From: Halogranum rubrum
GTDB taxonomy: Archaea > Halobacteriota > Halobacteria > Halobacteriales > Haloferacaceae
Direction: 5' to 3'
DNA length: 64,000 nt
Assembly: GCF_900114455.1 (NCBI RefSeq)
Contig: NZ_FOTC01000001.1
Coordinates: 1,592,962-1,656,961, forward strand
Shown: one piece after another, positions 1 to 8,745 of the stretch
How the letters are laid out: every line of letters starts with the position of its first letter
Position numbering within the stretch: position 1 is the first letter of the stretch
Program-made: the position numbers and the translations under genes
Notes under the pieces: generated by a model
Seen by the model: only the letters and a program-made list of their open reading frames with translations
What the model was told of the DNA's origin: nothing
Databases searched by the model: none

Positions 1-24
1 CCAGCCCAGCAGGGCGAACTCCAT
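1..24 (-). CDS. N-terminal fragment of a minus-strand gene, possibly GNAT acetyltransferase
   Basis: On the minus strand an ATG at 24 opens a frame reading MEFALLGW before the window edge. From memory, this N-terminus resembles the opening of a haloarchaeal GNAT-type acetyltransferase family. An AT-rich TATA-like stretch (about 46-54) lies some 26 nt upstream, fitting a leaderless transcript diverging from the methyltransferase gene. Only eight codons are visible, so the family call is a guess; the start codon and promoter layout are what the sequence shows. Confidence 0.4.
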
Positions 25-90
25 ACCCCTCGCTATTGGCTGGACGAATAAGAGGGCAAGGCTTTGTATCGAATCGCCCGACAGTCAACT

Positions 91-678
91 ATGCACGGTG
101 TTGGCGACGTTCGGTTCTTCGACCGCATCGCTCGTCTCTACGACTTCGTGATGCCACCTGCGGAGCGCGAGAGGCTGCTCGACGGACTCGCTCGGGCCGA
201 CCGCCCTGTCGACCACGTCCTCGACGTCGGCGGCGGGAGCGGCCGCGCGGCGATGGCACTCGAGACGGGAGACCGACAGGTGACCGTCGTCGACATCTCA
301 CGGGGGATGCTCTCGCGGGCACGAGGACGTGGACTGTCCTGCGTGCAGGCCGACGCCCGACGCCTGCCCGTCGCCAGCGAGTCGGTCGACGCGGTCACCA
401 TCGTCGACGCGCTTCACCACATGCCGACCCAGCGAACGGTGCTCGGCGACGTCGCTCGGGTGTTGGCTCCAGGTGGCGTCCTCGTCGTTCGGGAGTTCGA
501 CCCCGAGACGCTGCTCGGTCGAGCGACCGAGTTCGCCGAGAAACAGTTCGGGATGGGGTCGCTGTTCACCGGGCCGGACGACCTCGCGCGAGCGCTCGAA
601 CGGGCTGGACTGGACACACAGGTACTCGACCGCGGGTTCGGCTACACCGTCGTAGGCGTGAAACAGGAGAATAATTAG
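91..678 (+). CDS. class I SAM-dependent methyltransferase
   Basis: A 195-residue Rossmann-fold methyltransferase. The SAM-binding motif I is VLDVGGGSGRAA (about residues 45-56), followed by an acidic motif II and the motif III/IV segment IVDALHHM. The C-terminal part carries a FDPETLLGR stretch typical of small-molecule or quinone methyltransferases related to UbiE. The ATG at 91 is preferred over the upstream TTG at 64 because homologues start just before the FFDRIA(R/P)xYD motif. Substrate is unknown. It is followed after 21 bp by a small membrane protein gene and may be co-transcribed with it. Confidence 0.85.
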   Translation: MHGVGDVRFFDRIARLYDFVMPPAERERLLDGLARADRPVDHVLDVGGGSGRAAMALETGDRQVTVVDISRGMLSRARGRGLSCVQADARRLPVASESVDAVTIVDALHHMPTQRTVLGDVARVLAPGGVLVVREFDPETLLGRATEFAEKQFGMGSLFTGPDDLARALERAGLDTQVLDRGFGYTVVGVKQENN

Positions 679-699
679 ACCCCACGTCAGAGAGACGGT

Positions 700-1125
700 A
701 TGGCTAACTCCCAGAAGTCGTTCCTCGAGAAACGCCTCGATGGAGACGCCCTCCCGCTCGCCGTGGGAGACTTCGTCGTGCTCATCGCACTGCTCACGGT
801 CGGCGCAATCAACCACCACACCACCGCCGTCCTCTCGATGCCAGCGGAACTGGCGACGACTATCCTCCCGTTCATCGCGACGTGGCTCGTCTTCGCCCCG
901 CTCATCGGCGCCTACTCCGCCGGTGCGGCCGAGTCGGCCAAAGCGGCCATCCCACTCGCGATTCGGTCGTGGATACCGTCCGCCATCGGCGGCATTCCCA
1001 TCTGGTATCTGATGCCCGGTAACATCACGACCCTCGTCGGCGCGGCCATCTTCGCGACGGTCCTCGTCGTCCTCGGGTCGCTCGGACTCGGCATCTGGCG
1101 CGCGCTCTGGTTCAAACTCTCCTGA
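700..1125 (+). CDS. DUF3054 family membrane protein
   Basis: A 141-residue integral membrane protein with about four hydrophobic segments (near residues 20-40, 48-72, 85-105 and 110-135). The pattern DFVVLIALLTVGAINH near the N-terminus and a central W-(I/V)-P-S-A-I-G-G-I-P motif fit DUF3054, a family of unknown function common in actinobacteria and haloarchaea. It lies 21 bp after the methyltransferase on the same strand and ends before a convergent MFS gene. Confidence 0.8.
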   Translation: MANSQKSFLEKRLDGDALPLAVGDFVVLIALLTVGAINHHTTAVLSMPAELATTILPFIATWLVFAPLIGAYSAGAAESAKAAIPLAIRSWIPSAIGGIPIWYLMPGNITTLVGAAIFATVLVVLGSLGLGIWRALWFKLS

Positions 1126-1195
1126 CGGTTCTCTTCTTTCTCTCCCCTCTCTTCCCGCTCACCCTGTCACTCGAAGTGGTGACGCACGCCGAGAT

Positions 1196-2533
1196 TCACT
1201 CGTTCGTCGGGCGCGTCGTCCGTGACAGCACGACGCCGATGACCGACGCGACGGCAGCGATGCCGGCGAGCGTCGTGAACAGCACCGGCGGCGACGCGTA
1301 GGTCAGAATCGTCCCGGCGATGACGCCGCCGAGTGCGCCGACGCCGAACACGCCCAGGTAGGTGAAGCCGTACGAGAGACCGCGTGTGCCGGCGGGCGTG
1401 TACTCTGCGATGGCTGCCTGATAGAGCGGTTGCACGACGAAGAGTGCGAAGCCGAGGACGGCCCCGACGAGCAGGAGGGGGCCGAACCCGGCGTTGGCGA
1501 TGGGCAGAAACGCCAGTGCGAGGAGCGCGAGTCCGCCGAACGCGCCCGCGATGCCGTGTTCGATGGCGATTCGGTCGGTGAGTCGCCCGCCGACGTACTG
1601 TCCGAGGACGCCGACCATGAGGATGCCCGAGTAGACGTAGTTCTGCGGTTGCAGCGTCTGTTCGCTGGCTCCGACGCCGAGCATCTCGACGAGACCTGCC
1701 GGCAGGAGCGACGAGATGGGCACGGGTGCGAAGCCAGGGAGGTCGGCGAGGAGACCGGGGAGGAACGTCAGGACGCCGCGGTAGTAGAGCCCCGAACACA
1801 TGGCGACGACGAAGACGAGGACGAACTGTCCCGCGAACAGTTTGCGGGATTCCGTGAGGAGTTCGGCGAGCGACGAGATACCCGAGGAGGCTTTCGAGTC
1901 ATTCGAGTCGCCCGAGTCGTCTGACGCACCGCCATCGGCGGCGACGGCCGCGCTCTCGTCGAACTCCGCACGCGTCGCGTAGGCGGCGGCGACGAGCGCC
2001 GGGAGCGCGAGGATACCCGCGACGGTTGTCCAGTCGAACGCGAGGAGGAGAATCGCCGTCAGCAGGGGACCGAGGCCGATACCGACGTTGCCGGCGATAC
2101 CGTGGTACGCGAAGCCGGTGCCGCGCTCTTCGATGCCTTTACTGATGAGTGCGAGTCCAGCCGGGTGGTAGACGCTCGCGGCCGCCCCCCAGAGGAGCAA
2201 GCCGATAGCGACGACGACGAGCGACGGAGACAGCCACAGGAGGAGAAACGAGGCGGCCATCCCGAGGAGGCAGGCGCTGATGAGTCGCCGTGAACCGACA
2301 CGGTCGACGACGATACCGCCGGGAAGTGCACCGAGGCCGAACAGCGCGTAGCCGGCCGTGACGACGGCACCGAGCGTTGCCTGGTTCACCGGGAACTGGG
2401 TAATACCAAGGTCGATGACTTCGTACTGGGTCAGCCAGATGGTGACGAAGATGGGAATAGAGAGTTCGTAGGTGTGGACCATCCCGTGAGCGAGCATCAC
2501 GAGGCCGGCGATGGCGCGGTCGTTCCGATTCAC
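1196..2533 (-). CDS. MFS transporter
   Basis: A 445-residue major facilitator superfamily permease with about twelve hydrophobic helices split by an acidic, Ser/Asp-rich cytoplasmic loop near the middle (DSGDSNDSKASS). The segment GGIVVDRVGSRR after helix 2 is the classic MFS loop motif. A GTG at 2533 (MNRNDRAIAGLVML) is chosen because it places the first helix at the N-terminus; a longer frame to 2629 would add an unlikely 32-residue soluble extension. Substrate cannot be inferred. The gene stands alone between convergent and divergent neighbours. Confidence 0.85.
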   Translation of the reverse strand: MNRNDRAIAGLVMLAHGMVHTYELSIPIFVTIWLTQYEVIDLGITQFPVNQATLGAVVTAGYALFGLGALPGGIVVDRVGSRRLISACLLGMAASFLLLWLSPSLVVVAIGLLLWGAAASVYHPAGLALISKGIEERGTGFAYHGIAGNVGIGLGPLLTAILLLAFDWTTVAGILALPALVAAAYATRAEFDESAAVAADGGASDDSGDSNDSKASSGISSLAELLTESRKLFAGQFVLVFVVAMCSGLYYRGVLTFLPGLLADLPGFAPVPISSLLPAGLVEMLGVGASEQTLQPQNYVYSGILMVGVLGQYVGGRLTDRIAIEHGIAGAFGGLALLALAFLPIANAGFGPLLLVGAVLGFALFVVQPLYQAAIAEYTPAGTRGLSYGFTYLGVFGVGALGGVIAGTILTYASPPVLFTTLAGIAAVASVIGVVLSRTTRPTNE

Positions 2534-2803
2534 AACTCTCACTTCCCCCACACCGGGAGTTAACCCTCCGGTCTGGGCAAAAACACCCGGCGCAGACGAG
2601 CGGGGTTCTGCCCTTCGTATAGGTGACATAAATTCAGATATTCTGTTAGTCGAGACAATATGCGTGGCCGTCTACGAGAAATTTCCGATTCGGAAGCTGC
2701 CGATTTCGATAGTTTCGGGGCGTGTGTCGTGTGTTCACAATCCTATAACTTATGAGGAAGTTACCTCAAACCACCACAGAGAATACGTCTCAGCTACGGG
2801 AAA

Positions 2804-2812
2804 GAATTATAT
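2804..2812 (+). promoter_or_regulatory. TATA box for the small membrane protein gene at 2841
   Basis: The AT-rich stretch aattatata sits about 30 nt before the ATG at 2841, the normal distance for a near-leaderless haloarchaeal transcript. The whole 2640-2840 stretch is AT-rich relative to its surroundings. Confidence 0.5.
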
Positions 2813-2840
2813 ACGTGCTGTCCATAGTTTGTATCGTATT

Positions 2841-3086
2841 ATGACCGGATATTATGACTATGTGCTTGGGGTTATCCCACTCGCCTTGCTCGGAATTACC
2901 GCCGTCCTCAGTGTCGTCGGATTCCCCTTGGCGATGGCCGTCCCCGCTGGTGGGGGCGTGGCAGCGCTCGTCATCGGTCACGCACTCTTCGTCAACGGTC
3001 CGGTGAATCCGACGGCGCAGTCTCAGGGTCCGCAGGCGCCGCAGACGCCGCAGACGCCACAGACGCCGCCCGTCAACGCCGACTAA
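2841..3086 (+). CDS. small haloarchaeal membrane protein
   Basis: An 81-residue protein with two hydrophobic helices (about residues 8-28 and 31-50) followed by a Pro/Gln-rich tail with the repeated triplet PQT (QAPQTPQTPQTPP). The ATG at 2841 is chosen because the preceding DNA is AT-rich promoter sequence rather than coding. Function is unknown; small two-helix proteins of this kind are common and conserved among haloarchaea. The tail repeat reflects a short tandem DNA repeat (cagacgccg units) and may vary in length between strains. Confidence 0.7.
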   Translation: MTGYYDYVLGVIPLALLGITAVLSVVGFPLAMAVPAGGGVAALVIGHALFVNGPVNPTAQSQGPQAPQTPQTPQTPPVNAD

Positions 3087-3152
3087 CGCACTTTTCTCCC
3101 TGAATCGCCTGTTGCCCGCAGTATTTTGGTCGTGGCTTCCGTCCGTCGAGTC

Positions 3153-4151
3153 ATGACGGAGACGCTGTTTCTGACGAGCGAGGACGTCACCGGGTTGGCG
3201 ACACCGGCCGAGTACGTCGATGCCGTCCGTGACGGCTACCGCCAACGTGGACAGGGGGCACCGGCCGAACCCCGTACCAAACTCGCTAGCGACGACCCGA
3301 AGGGGATGTTGACCACTTACGCCGCCGTCCTCCCCGATACGGGTGCGATGGGCGGCTACATGTACGACGCCGGGTTCGGTGCCCGCGACGCGTGGTTCAT
3401 GACGCCGCTCTTCGACGCCGACTCCGGCGAACCACTCGCACTGCTCGACGGAGCGAGTATGAACCCGTTCAAGACCGGCGCGGTGGGGGCCGTCGGCGTC
3501 GATGCGCTCGCCCGCGAGGACGCAGAGACGGTGGCTATCATCGGAAGCGGTGCACAGGCCCGCGGACAGCTTCGCGCCGTCGACACGGTTCGTGACCTCG
3601 ACACCGTCTGGGTCTACTCGCCGACGCCGGAGAACCGCGAAGATTTCGCCGCACAGATGAACACGCAACTCGATGCGAGCGTCGCATCCGTCGCCTCCAG
3701 CGCCGCCGCTATCGAGGGTGCGGACATCGTCATCACCGCCACGACGGCGTCGGACCCCGTCTTCGACGGCGAGACGCTCGAACCGGGGACGCACGTCACG
3801 GCGATGGGGCAGTACCACCCCGAGAAACGCGAACTCGACACGACGACAGTCGAGCGTGCGACGTACGTGTTCGACCTCCGCGCACGGGCGATGCGAGACG
3901 CGGGGTCGTTCATCCACGCCGTCGACGAGGGTGTCGTCGACGAGGACCACGTCCACGCCGAACTCGGTGACGTCGTCGCCGGGACGACCGAGGGCCGTAC
4001 CAGCGACGAGGAGATTACCGTCTTCGACAGCGGTGGCACCGGTATCGAGACTGTCGCAGCGGCGTATCTCCTCTACGAACGTGCGGTCGAACAGGAACTG
4101 GGGACGACGCTCGACTTCGCCCCCGCGAGCGAGGCACTCACGGGCGAGTGA
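3153..4151 (+). CDS. ornithine cyclodeaminase / mu-crystallin family NAD(P)-dependent enzyme
   Basis: A 332-residue protein of the ornithine cyclodeaminase/alanine dehydrogenase (OCD/mu-crystallin) family, close to the usual length. The dinucleotide-binding motif is AIIGSGAQARGQL (about residues 128-140), preceded by LLDGASMNPFKTGAVGAVG, the family's (L/M)-(N/T)-x-x-R/K-T-(G/A)-A motif. Family members make or reduce cyclic imines and include alanine, ornithine and ketimine enzymes, so the substrate is open. The ATG at 3153 is preferred over an upstream GTG because family members start near LFLTxEDV. Confidence 0.85.
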   Translation: MTETLFLTSEDVTGLATPAEYVDAVRDGYRQRGQGAPAEPRTKLASDDPKGMLTTYAAVLPDTGAMGGYMYDAGFGARDAWFMTPLFDADSGEPLALLDGASMNPFKTGAVGAVGVDALAREDAETVAIIGSGAQARGQLRAVDTVRDLDTVWVYSPTPENREDFAAQMNTQLDASVASVASSAAAIEGADIVITATTASDPVFDGETLEPGTHVTAMGQYHPEKRELDTTTVERATYVFDLRARAMRDAGSFIHAVDEGVVDEDHVHAELGDVVAGTTEGRTSDEEITVFDSGGTGIETVAAAYLLYERAVEQELGTTLDFAPASEALTGE

Positions 4152-4289
4152 AGAGAGGCGCCGTCCAAACCGGACACTGGCACGCGAACCGAGTGTGAAC
4201 TGCGGCATCCCAGGGGAACCGAAACCAACCCCCCAGTAAGGCCAAGTTACGCCACCCCCCTCTCACTGACCGTTGTAGCGACAATGTAC

Positions 4290-4973
4290 TTAAGACAGGT
4301 CGACGCCGTGACTGCTTTCTGGCCCTTCCTCAGAGCGGAGCAACGTGTGTCGGAGAACCTTCTCGTTCGCGCGTCGCACGCGCATCGAGAGCGCCTGCTG
4401 TGAGATACCGAGTTCCGGTGCGAGTTCGGCGAGCGTCGCCTGTCGCGGTGAGGCGAAGTAGCCACGTTGGACCGCGAGAACGAGTGCTTCGCGTTGCTCC
4501 GGTGTGAGGCCGAACTGGTGGCCTTGGTCGAACGCCTTCGTCAACGTGTAGACACGCTGGAGATGCATCGGGACGTCGTTGTCCGAACAGTAGTTGTAGA
4601 AGTTCGCGAGCGTGTTGTGGTCGGGAAAGCGGACACGGAACGCCCACTTGTCGCTGTTGCCGCGCACTTCGAGAATCGTCCCGTCGGTCTCGCCGATGCC
4701 GGAGATCAGGTCGTCGATTCCGTTCCACTCGATGCGGTAGAGTACGCTGTCGCGCACTCGGTCGAGCGACGTGAGTCTCTCGACGTTCGGGTCTTCGAGG
4801 ACGTGTCGCTCGAACGCTTCGAAGTTCGCGCCGGTCGCCCAGAGAAAGGGGAGGACGCCCGCGTCGGTCGGAACGACACGTTCGAGTGTGAGTTCCATTC
4901 CTTCTGCGGTAGCGAGCGCCGTGCCGAAGAGGAACTCGTCTGTGGAGATAGTGAACTCGACGATGACGCTCAT
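4290..4973 (-). CDS. bat-type HTH transcriptional regulator
   Basis: A 227-residue regulator with an N-terminal sensory domain like that of bacterio-opsin activator proteins and a C-terminal HTH_10 domain. The latter is recognisable by FGLTPEQREALVLAVQRGYF and ELGISQQALSMRVRRA, where the recognition helix lies. The ATG at 4973 (MSVIVEFTI) is standard for the family; further upstream codons overlap the divergent promoter of the photolyase gene. This arrangement makes light- or oxygen-linked control of the neighbouring photolyase possible, but that is an inference from position only. Confidence 0.85.
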   Translation of the reverse strand: MSVIVEFTISTDEFLFGTALATAEGMELTLERVVPTDAGVLPFLWATGANFEAFERHVLEDPNVERLTSLDRVRDSVLYRIEWNGIDDLISGIGETDGTILEVRGNSDKWAFRVRFPDHNTLANFYNYCSDNDVPMHLQRVYTLTKAFDQGHQFGLTPEQREALVLAVQRGYFASPRQATLAELAPELGISQQALSMRVRRANEKVLRHTLLRSEEGPESSHGVDLS

Positions 4974-5072
4974 CGAGAGACTATCGCGTCGGAGAGGCTT
5001 AACGCTGTCATCGAATCCCCCCCAGTCCGCCGCCTCCGGTACGTTCAGGTCGAATCGGTCCTTGCCTCGCAT

Positions 5073-6542
5073 ATGCAACTACATTGGCACCGCCGTGACC
5101 TGCGGGTAGCCGACAACCGCGGACTCACGATGGCTGCCGAGTCGGGCACCGTCGTTCCGGTGTTCGTGTTCGACGACGAGATACTGGCGCACGCCGCGTC
5201 GCCGCGAGTTCGGTTCATGCTCGACGCACTCGCCGAGTTGCGTGCGTGGTACCGCGACCACGGGAGCGACCTCCTCGTCGCACATGGCGACCCGAAGGAA
5301 GTGCTCCCCGAACTCGCAGACGAGTACGACGCCGACCGTGTCGTCTGGAACAAAGACTATAGTGGCCTCGCTCGCCACCGTGACGCCGCCGTCCGTCGAG
5401 CACTCGACGAGGCCGGCGTCGGCCGCGACGTCGTCCACGACGCGATTCACCACGAACCAGGGTCTATCACGACGAACGACGGCGAACCCTACTCCGTCTA
5501 CACCTACTTCTGGAAGAAGTGGCGGAAACGAGAGAAAGAGTCTCCCTACGATGCTCCCGACGCCGACCGACTCGCCGACGTCTCGGGCGACGAGTTACCC
5601 TCAATCGACGAGTTGGGGTTCGACGAACCCGACGCCGACGTCCAGTCGGCCGGGACCGCCGCCGCCCGAAAACGGCTCGACGCGTTCTGCGACGACGCCA
5701 TCTACCGCTACGACGAGGACCGCGACTACCCCACTCGGGATGCGACCTCTCGGCTCTCGACGGACCTCAAGTTCGGCACCATCGGTATTCGAGAGGTGTA
5801 TCGAGCGACCGAGGAGGCGAAGGCGGCCGTCGCAGACGAGAGTGACAGCGAACCGGATGGCGACGAGGGAGACGCCGAAAGCAACGACGAAGCCACGAAC
5901 GACGACGTCGAATCCGTCGAGGAGTTCCAGTCGCAACTCGCGTGGCGGGAGTTCTACACGCACGTGCTCTTCTTCAACCCCGAGGTGGTCTCACAGAACT
6001 ACAAGGAGTACGACCACGACATCGAGTGGCGGAACGACGCCGACGAGTTGCAGGCGTGGAAGGAAGGGAAGACGGGCTACCCCATCGTCGACGCCGGGAT
6101 GCGCCAGTTGCGAGAGGAGGCGTACATGCACAACCGGATGCGGATGGTCGTCGCCTCCTTCCTGACGAAAGACCTGCTCGTCGACTGGCGCGAGGGGTAC
6201 GCCCACTTCTGCGAACACCTCGCGGACCACGACACCGCCAACGACAACGGCGGGTGGCAGTGGGCCGCGTCGACGGGCACCGACGCCCAACCGTACTTCC
6301 GTATCTTCAACCCGATGACGCAGGGCGAACGGTACGATGCCGACGCGGAGTACATCAAACAATACGTTCCCGAACTGGCGGACGCGACCGCCGACACCAT
6401 CCACGAGTGGCACGAACTGTCCGAGATGGAACGAGAGCGTGTCGCCCCGGAGTATCCAGAACCAATCGTCGACCACTCGGAACGCCGCGAGCAGGCGCTC
6501 TCGATGTACAAGCGGGCGCGGGGGGACGACGAGAACGACTGA
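5073..6542 (+). CDS. phr: deoxyribodipyrimidine photolyase / cryptochrome family
   Basis: A 489-residue flavoprotein with an N-terminal antenna-binding domain (starts MQLHWHRRDLRVADNRGL) and a C-terminal FAD domain. The latter contains GYPIVDAGMRQL, YMHNRMRMVVASFLTKDL and the ANDNGGWQWAASTGTDAQP FAD-binding segment. These are class I CPD photolyase hallmarks, so DNA repair of cyclobutane dimers by light is the likely role. An acidic linker of about 35 residues (after REVYRATEEAKAAV) separates the domains, a typical halophilic insertion. The ATG at 5073 is preferred because the antenna domain begins immediately after it. Confidence 0.9.
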   Translation: MQLHWHRRDLRVADNRGLTMAAESGTVVPVFVFDDEILAHAASPRVRFMLDALAELRAWYRDHGSDLLVAHGDPKEVLPELADEYDADRVVWNKDYSGLARHRDAAVRRALDEAGVGRDVVHDAIHHEPGSITTNDGEPYSVYTYFWKKWRKREKESPYDAPDADRLADVSGDELPSIDELGFDEPDADVQSAGTAAARKRLDAFCDDAIYRYDEDRDYPTRDATSRLSTDLKFGTIGIREVYRATEEAKAAVADESDSEPDGDEGDAESNDEATNDDVESVEEFQSQLAWREFYTHVLFFNPEVVSQNYKEYDHDIEWRNDADELQAWKEGKTGYPIVDAGMRQLREEAYMHNRMRMVVASFLTKDLLVDWREGYAHFCEHLADHDTANDNGGWQWAASTGTDAQPYFRIFNPMTQGERYDADAEYIKQYVPELADATADTIHEWHELSEMERERVAPEYPEPIVDHSERREQALSMYKRARGDDEND

Positions 6543-6594
6543 GCGGGAGGTGAGGAGTTCGTGGACTTGTTGGACGAGGGCCAGTGTTGCCGAG

Positions 6595-6858
6595 TCACCG
6601 ATACAGCGAGTAGGAGATGAGACCCATCCCGACGAGGACGAACCCGGTTCGGAAGAGCCCCGTGTGGAGGAGGTTCGGGAAGTAGCTGTTCAGAAGCGAG
6701 CAATCCATCACGCCACCGAGGCTGATGAAGACGAACCCACCCGAGATGTAGAGCATCGTCGTACTCTGGTTCCGGCGATAGCCACGGTACGCTTGATAGG
6801 CGATGAAGAACCCGAGTGCGATGACGAGTAGGTTGGCTGCGACGAGTGCGGTACTCAT
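6595..6858 (-). CDS. DUF7521-type small membrane protein
   Basis: An 87-residue protein with three hydrophobic helices (about residues 5-22, 33-52 and 62-85). Its ATG overlaps the stop of the upstream winged-helix gene by four bases (ATGA), so the two are translationally coupled. HTH-plus-small-membrane-protein pairs of this type are frequent in haloarchaea and the membrane protein is usually annotated DUF7521. No enzymatic motif is seen; a role as membrane partner or sensor of the regulator is only an inference. Confidence 0.75.
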   Translation of the reverse strand: MSTALVAANLLVIALGFFIAYQAYRGYRRNQSTTMLYISGGFVFISLGGVMDCSLLNSYFPNLLHTGLFRTGFVLVGMGLISYSLYR

Positions 6859-7211
6859 TTGTCTCCCCTCCGGATGTCTTCCCAGACGCGAGTGAAGCGG
6901 TCTGCGACGTCAGATTGTTGTGTAATAGTCACGTTCAGCGCTCCGTTTTCGATGTCGATGTCGATGTGTTCGACCGCCGCCTCGTACGTCGTGTAGTGGT
7001 TTCCCGACGGGTCGAGTTCGGTCGCTTCGGTCACGAGACCCTGCGCGACCAAGTCGTCGACGCGACGGTAGACGGTCGTCAGTGACGCGTCACACGCCTC
7101 GGCCAGTTCCTGTGCCGAGAGCGATTCCTGACTCGTCGCCGTGAGAATCGACCGGGCGTACTCGTCGTGGAGTAGCCGGAGCACAGCGAGGTCGTCGGGG
7201 TCGTCACTCAC
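6855..7211 (-). CDS. winged-helix (ArsR-like) transcriptional regulator
   Basis: A 118-residue wHTH protein: RLLHDEYARSILTATSQ is the first helix region and SAQELAEACDASLTTVYRRVDDL the helix-turn-helix. It is followed by a wing and a short C-terminal extension (VTITQQSDVADRF). The GTG at 7211 is chosen because homologues begin shortly before the DLAVLRLL segment; the frame is open further upstream but overlaps the divergent gene at 7312. It forms an operon with the following membrane protein (ATGA overlap) and may regulate itself and the divergent thiol-redox genes. Confidence 0.8.
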   Translation of the reverse strand: MSDDPDDLAVLRLLHDEYARSILTATSQESLSAQELAEACDASLTTVYRRVDDLVAQGLVTEATELDPSGNHYTTYEAAVEHIDIDIENGALNVTITQQSDVADRFTRVWEDIRRGDK

Positions 7212-7311
7212 AGGTTGTCCTCTCGTCGTGGGTATTGAAACCCTGTCGGGTGTTTTCCGAGCCAGCAAACGCCGACCATCCGTTATACTCGTCGTCGGAG
7301 AAGGGGGCCGT

Positions 7312-8130
7312 ATGTCGCGGCAAACACGGCGAGCGCTGTTGCGCGGAACGGCAGTCACAGCTATCGCTGGACTCGCAGGCTGTAGTGCAACGGGGTCTAC
7401 TGGGTCGACCGAAACAGTGGCAAACACAGACACCGGGTCGTCCGAGTCGACGGCGACGGAGCGGCCCACCGAGTCGACAGCGACCGCAGAACCGACTACG
7501 ACCGTCTCGTCGAAACCAGTCACACCGGCGATGCACGCCGCCTCGGAGACCACCGGGTTCGGCGTCGACTTGGCCGGAGTGCCCGTCGTCGGTGACGCCG
7601 ACGCGACGCTCGACCTCTACTACTGGAGCGACTACCAGTGTCCGTTCTGCCAGAAGTTCGAACATCGGACGCTCCCGAAACTCGTGCGGACGCACGTTTC
7701 GGAGGGCCGACTCCGCATCCCGTTGCTCCAGTTCCCGAACATCGGCAAGAACTCCACGACGTTGTCGGTGATGTCGCGATGCGTCTGGCGGCAGACCCGC
7801 GAGAACACCGAAGCGTTCTGGAACTGGCACACGACGATGTTCGAAGAACAGGGGTTCCCGAACGGCGACTGGTCGAAACGGTCGAACCTGCTGGAGTTGA
7901 CGAGGGGAGTCGAGGGTGTCGACGCCGACGCCGTCGACGCTTGCATGGAGGAGAACCGGGACGCCATCGTCTCGAAAGTCGAAGCAGAACGGAAGCGAGG
8001 GCAGAACGCCGGACTCGACGGGACACCATCGTTCGTCGTCTACGACCCCGAGGCGGACCGAAGTGCCGACCTGCAGGGTGCACAGCCGTACTCGCGGTTC
8101 GACAGCACGGTTCGGTCGCTGTTGGAGTGA
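7312..8130 (+). CDS. DsbA-like thioredoxin-fold lipoprotein (Tat exported)
   Basis: A 272-residue exported protein. The N-terminus has a twin-arginine signal (SRQTRRALLRG) ending in a lipobox (GLAGC), then a long Thr/Ser/Glu-rich stalk. The catalytic domain begins near residue 90 and carries the thioredoxin-type CPFC motif (Cys110 and Cys113) in the context YWSDYQCPFCQKFE. A cis-Pro loop (LDGTPSFVVYDP) lies near residue 235. It probably makes or reshuffles disulfides in proteins outside the membrane. The next gene starts 2 bp after its stop and encodes a membrane protein with a CxxC motif, a plausible redox partner. Confidence 0.85.
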   Translation: MSRQTRRALLRGTAVTAIAGLAGCSATGSTGSTETVANTDTGSSESTATERPTESTATAEPTTTVSSKPVTPAMHAASETTGFGVDLAGVPVVGDADATLDLYYWSDYQCPFCQKFEHRTLPKLVRTHVSEGRLRIPLLQFPNIGKNSTTLSVMSRCVWRQTRENTEAFWNWHTTMFEEQGFPNGDWSKRSNLLELTRGVEGVDADAVDACMEENRDAIVSKVEAERKRGQNAGLDGTPSFVVYDPEADRSADLQGAQPYSRFDSTVRSLLE

Positions 8131-8132
8131 CC

Positions 8133-8690
8133 ATGTCGGGCCAGACTACGGCGACCCGGTGGCGAGGGCGAATCCGACAGTTCGGGTCACAACTCGGGCG
8201 AGCACTGGTCTACCCTTTCTCGTCCGGCCCGCGAATAGTCACGACGCTCGTCGTCGCCGCCGTCACGTTCGTGCTCCTGATACTGAGCACCTTCCCGACG
8301 TACACGATGCAGATGCTCGGGGCTGGCGTCCAGCGATATCTGGTGCAGGCGTTCGTCGACCTGCTGTACACGACGTACCGGTCGGTCGGCGTGGTGGGTG
8401 TCAGCCTCATCGTTGCCTACGCTGTCCTCACCGGCGTCGCACTGGTGAACGTCGCTGCGCAGGTACGACTGACGGGCGTCGCCAGTCTCTCAGACCTCAG
8501 CGGCGTCCTCCCCGGACTGTTCGCGTCCGGGTGTGCGAGTTGCGGAGCGGGGGTCCTCGGGTTCCTCGGGTTTACGGGCGCACTCGCGGTGATGCCGTTC
8601 CACGGGGACCTGCTCCGGGCGGGTGGGCTCCTCCTCTTGCTCTTCTTCCTCGGGCGTGCCGGCGACCCGCGCCGGTGTCGCCTCACTTGA
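8133..8690 (+). CDS. membrane protein with intramembrane CxxC, downstream of DsbA-like gene
   Basis: A 185-residue integral membrane protein with about four hydrophobic helices. The motif FASGCASCGAG (Cys134 and Cys137) lies at the start of a hydrophobic segment and is its only evident functional signature. The ATG is 2 bp after the stop of the DsbA-like lipoprotein, so the two are surely co-transcribed. The Cys pair could reoxidise the exported thioredoxin-fold protein in the way DsbB or VKOR does, but sequence similarity to those families is not apparent. Metal binding by the two Cys is an alternative. Confidence 0.75.
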   Translation: MSGQTTATRWRGRIRQFGSQLGRALVYPFSSGPRIVTTLVVAAVTFVLLILSTFPTYTMQMLGAGVQRYLVQAFVDLLYTTYRSVGVVGVSLIVAYAVLTGVALVNVAAQVRLTGVASLSDLSGVLPGLFASGCASCGAGVLGFLGFTGALAVMPFHGDLLRAGGLLLLLFFLGRAGDPRRCRLT

Positions 8691-8745
8691 GTCCCGCAAG
8701 TCTCGCCGACCGAAGAGTATTCTCTTTACCCGGAGAAGGAGAGAC

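Noticed and set aside
2790..4208. Minus-strand frame of 472 codons opposite the ornithine cyclodeaminase-like gene
   Set aside because: Arg/Asp-rich mirror frame; the plus strand has a clear dinucleotide-binding enzyme.
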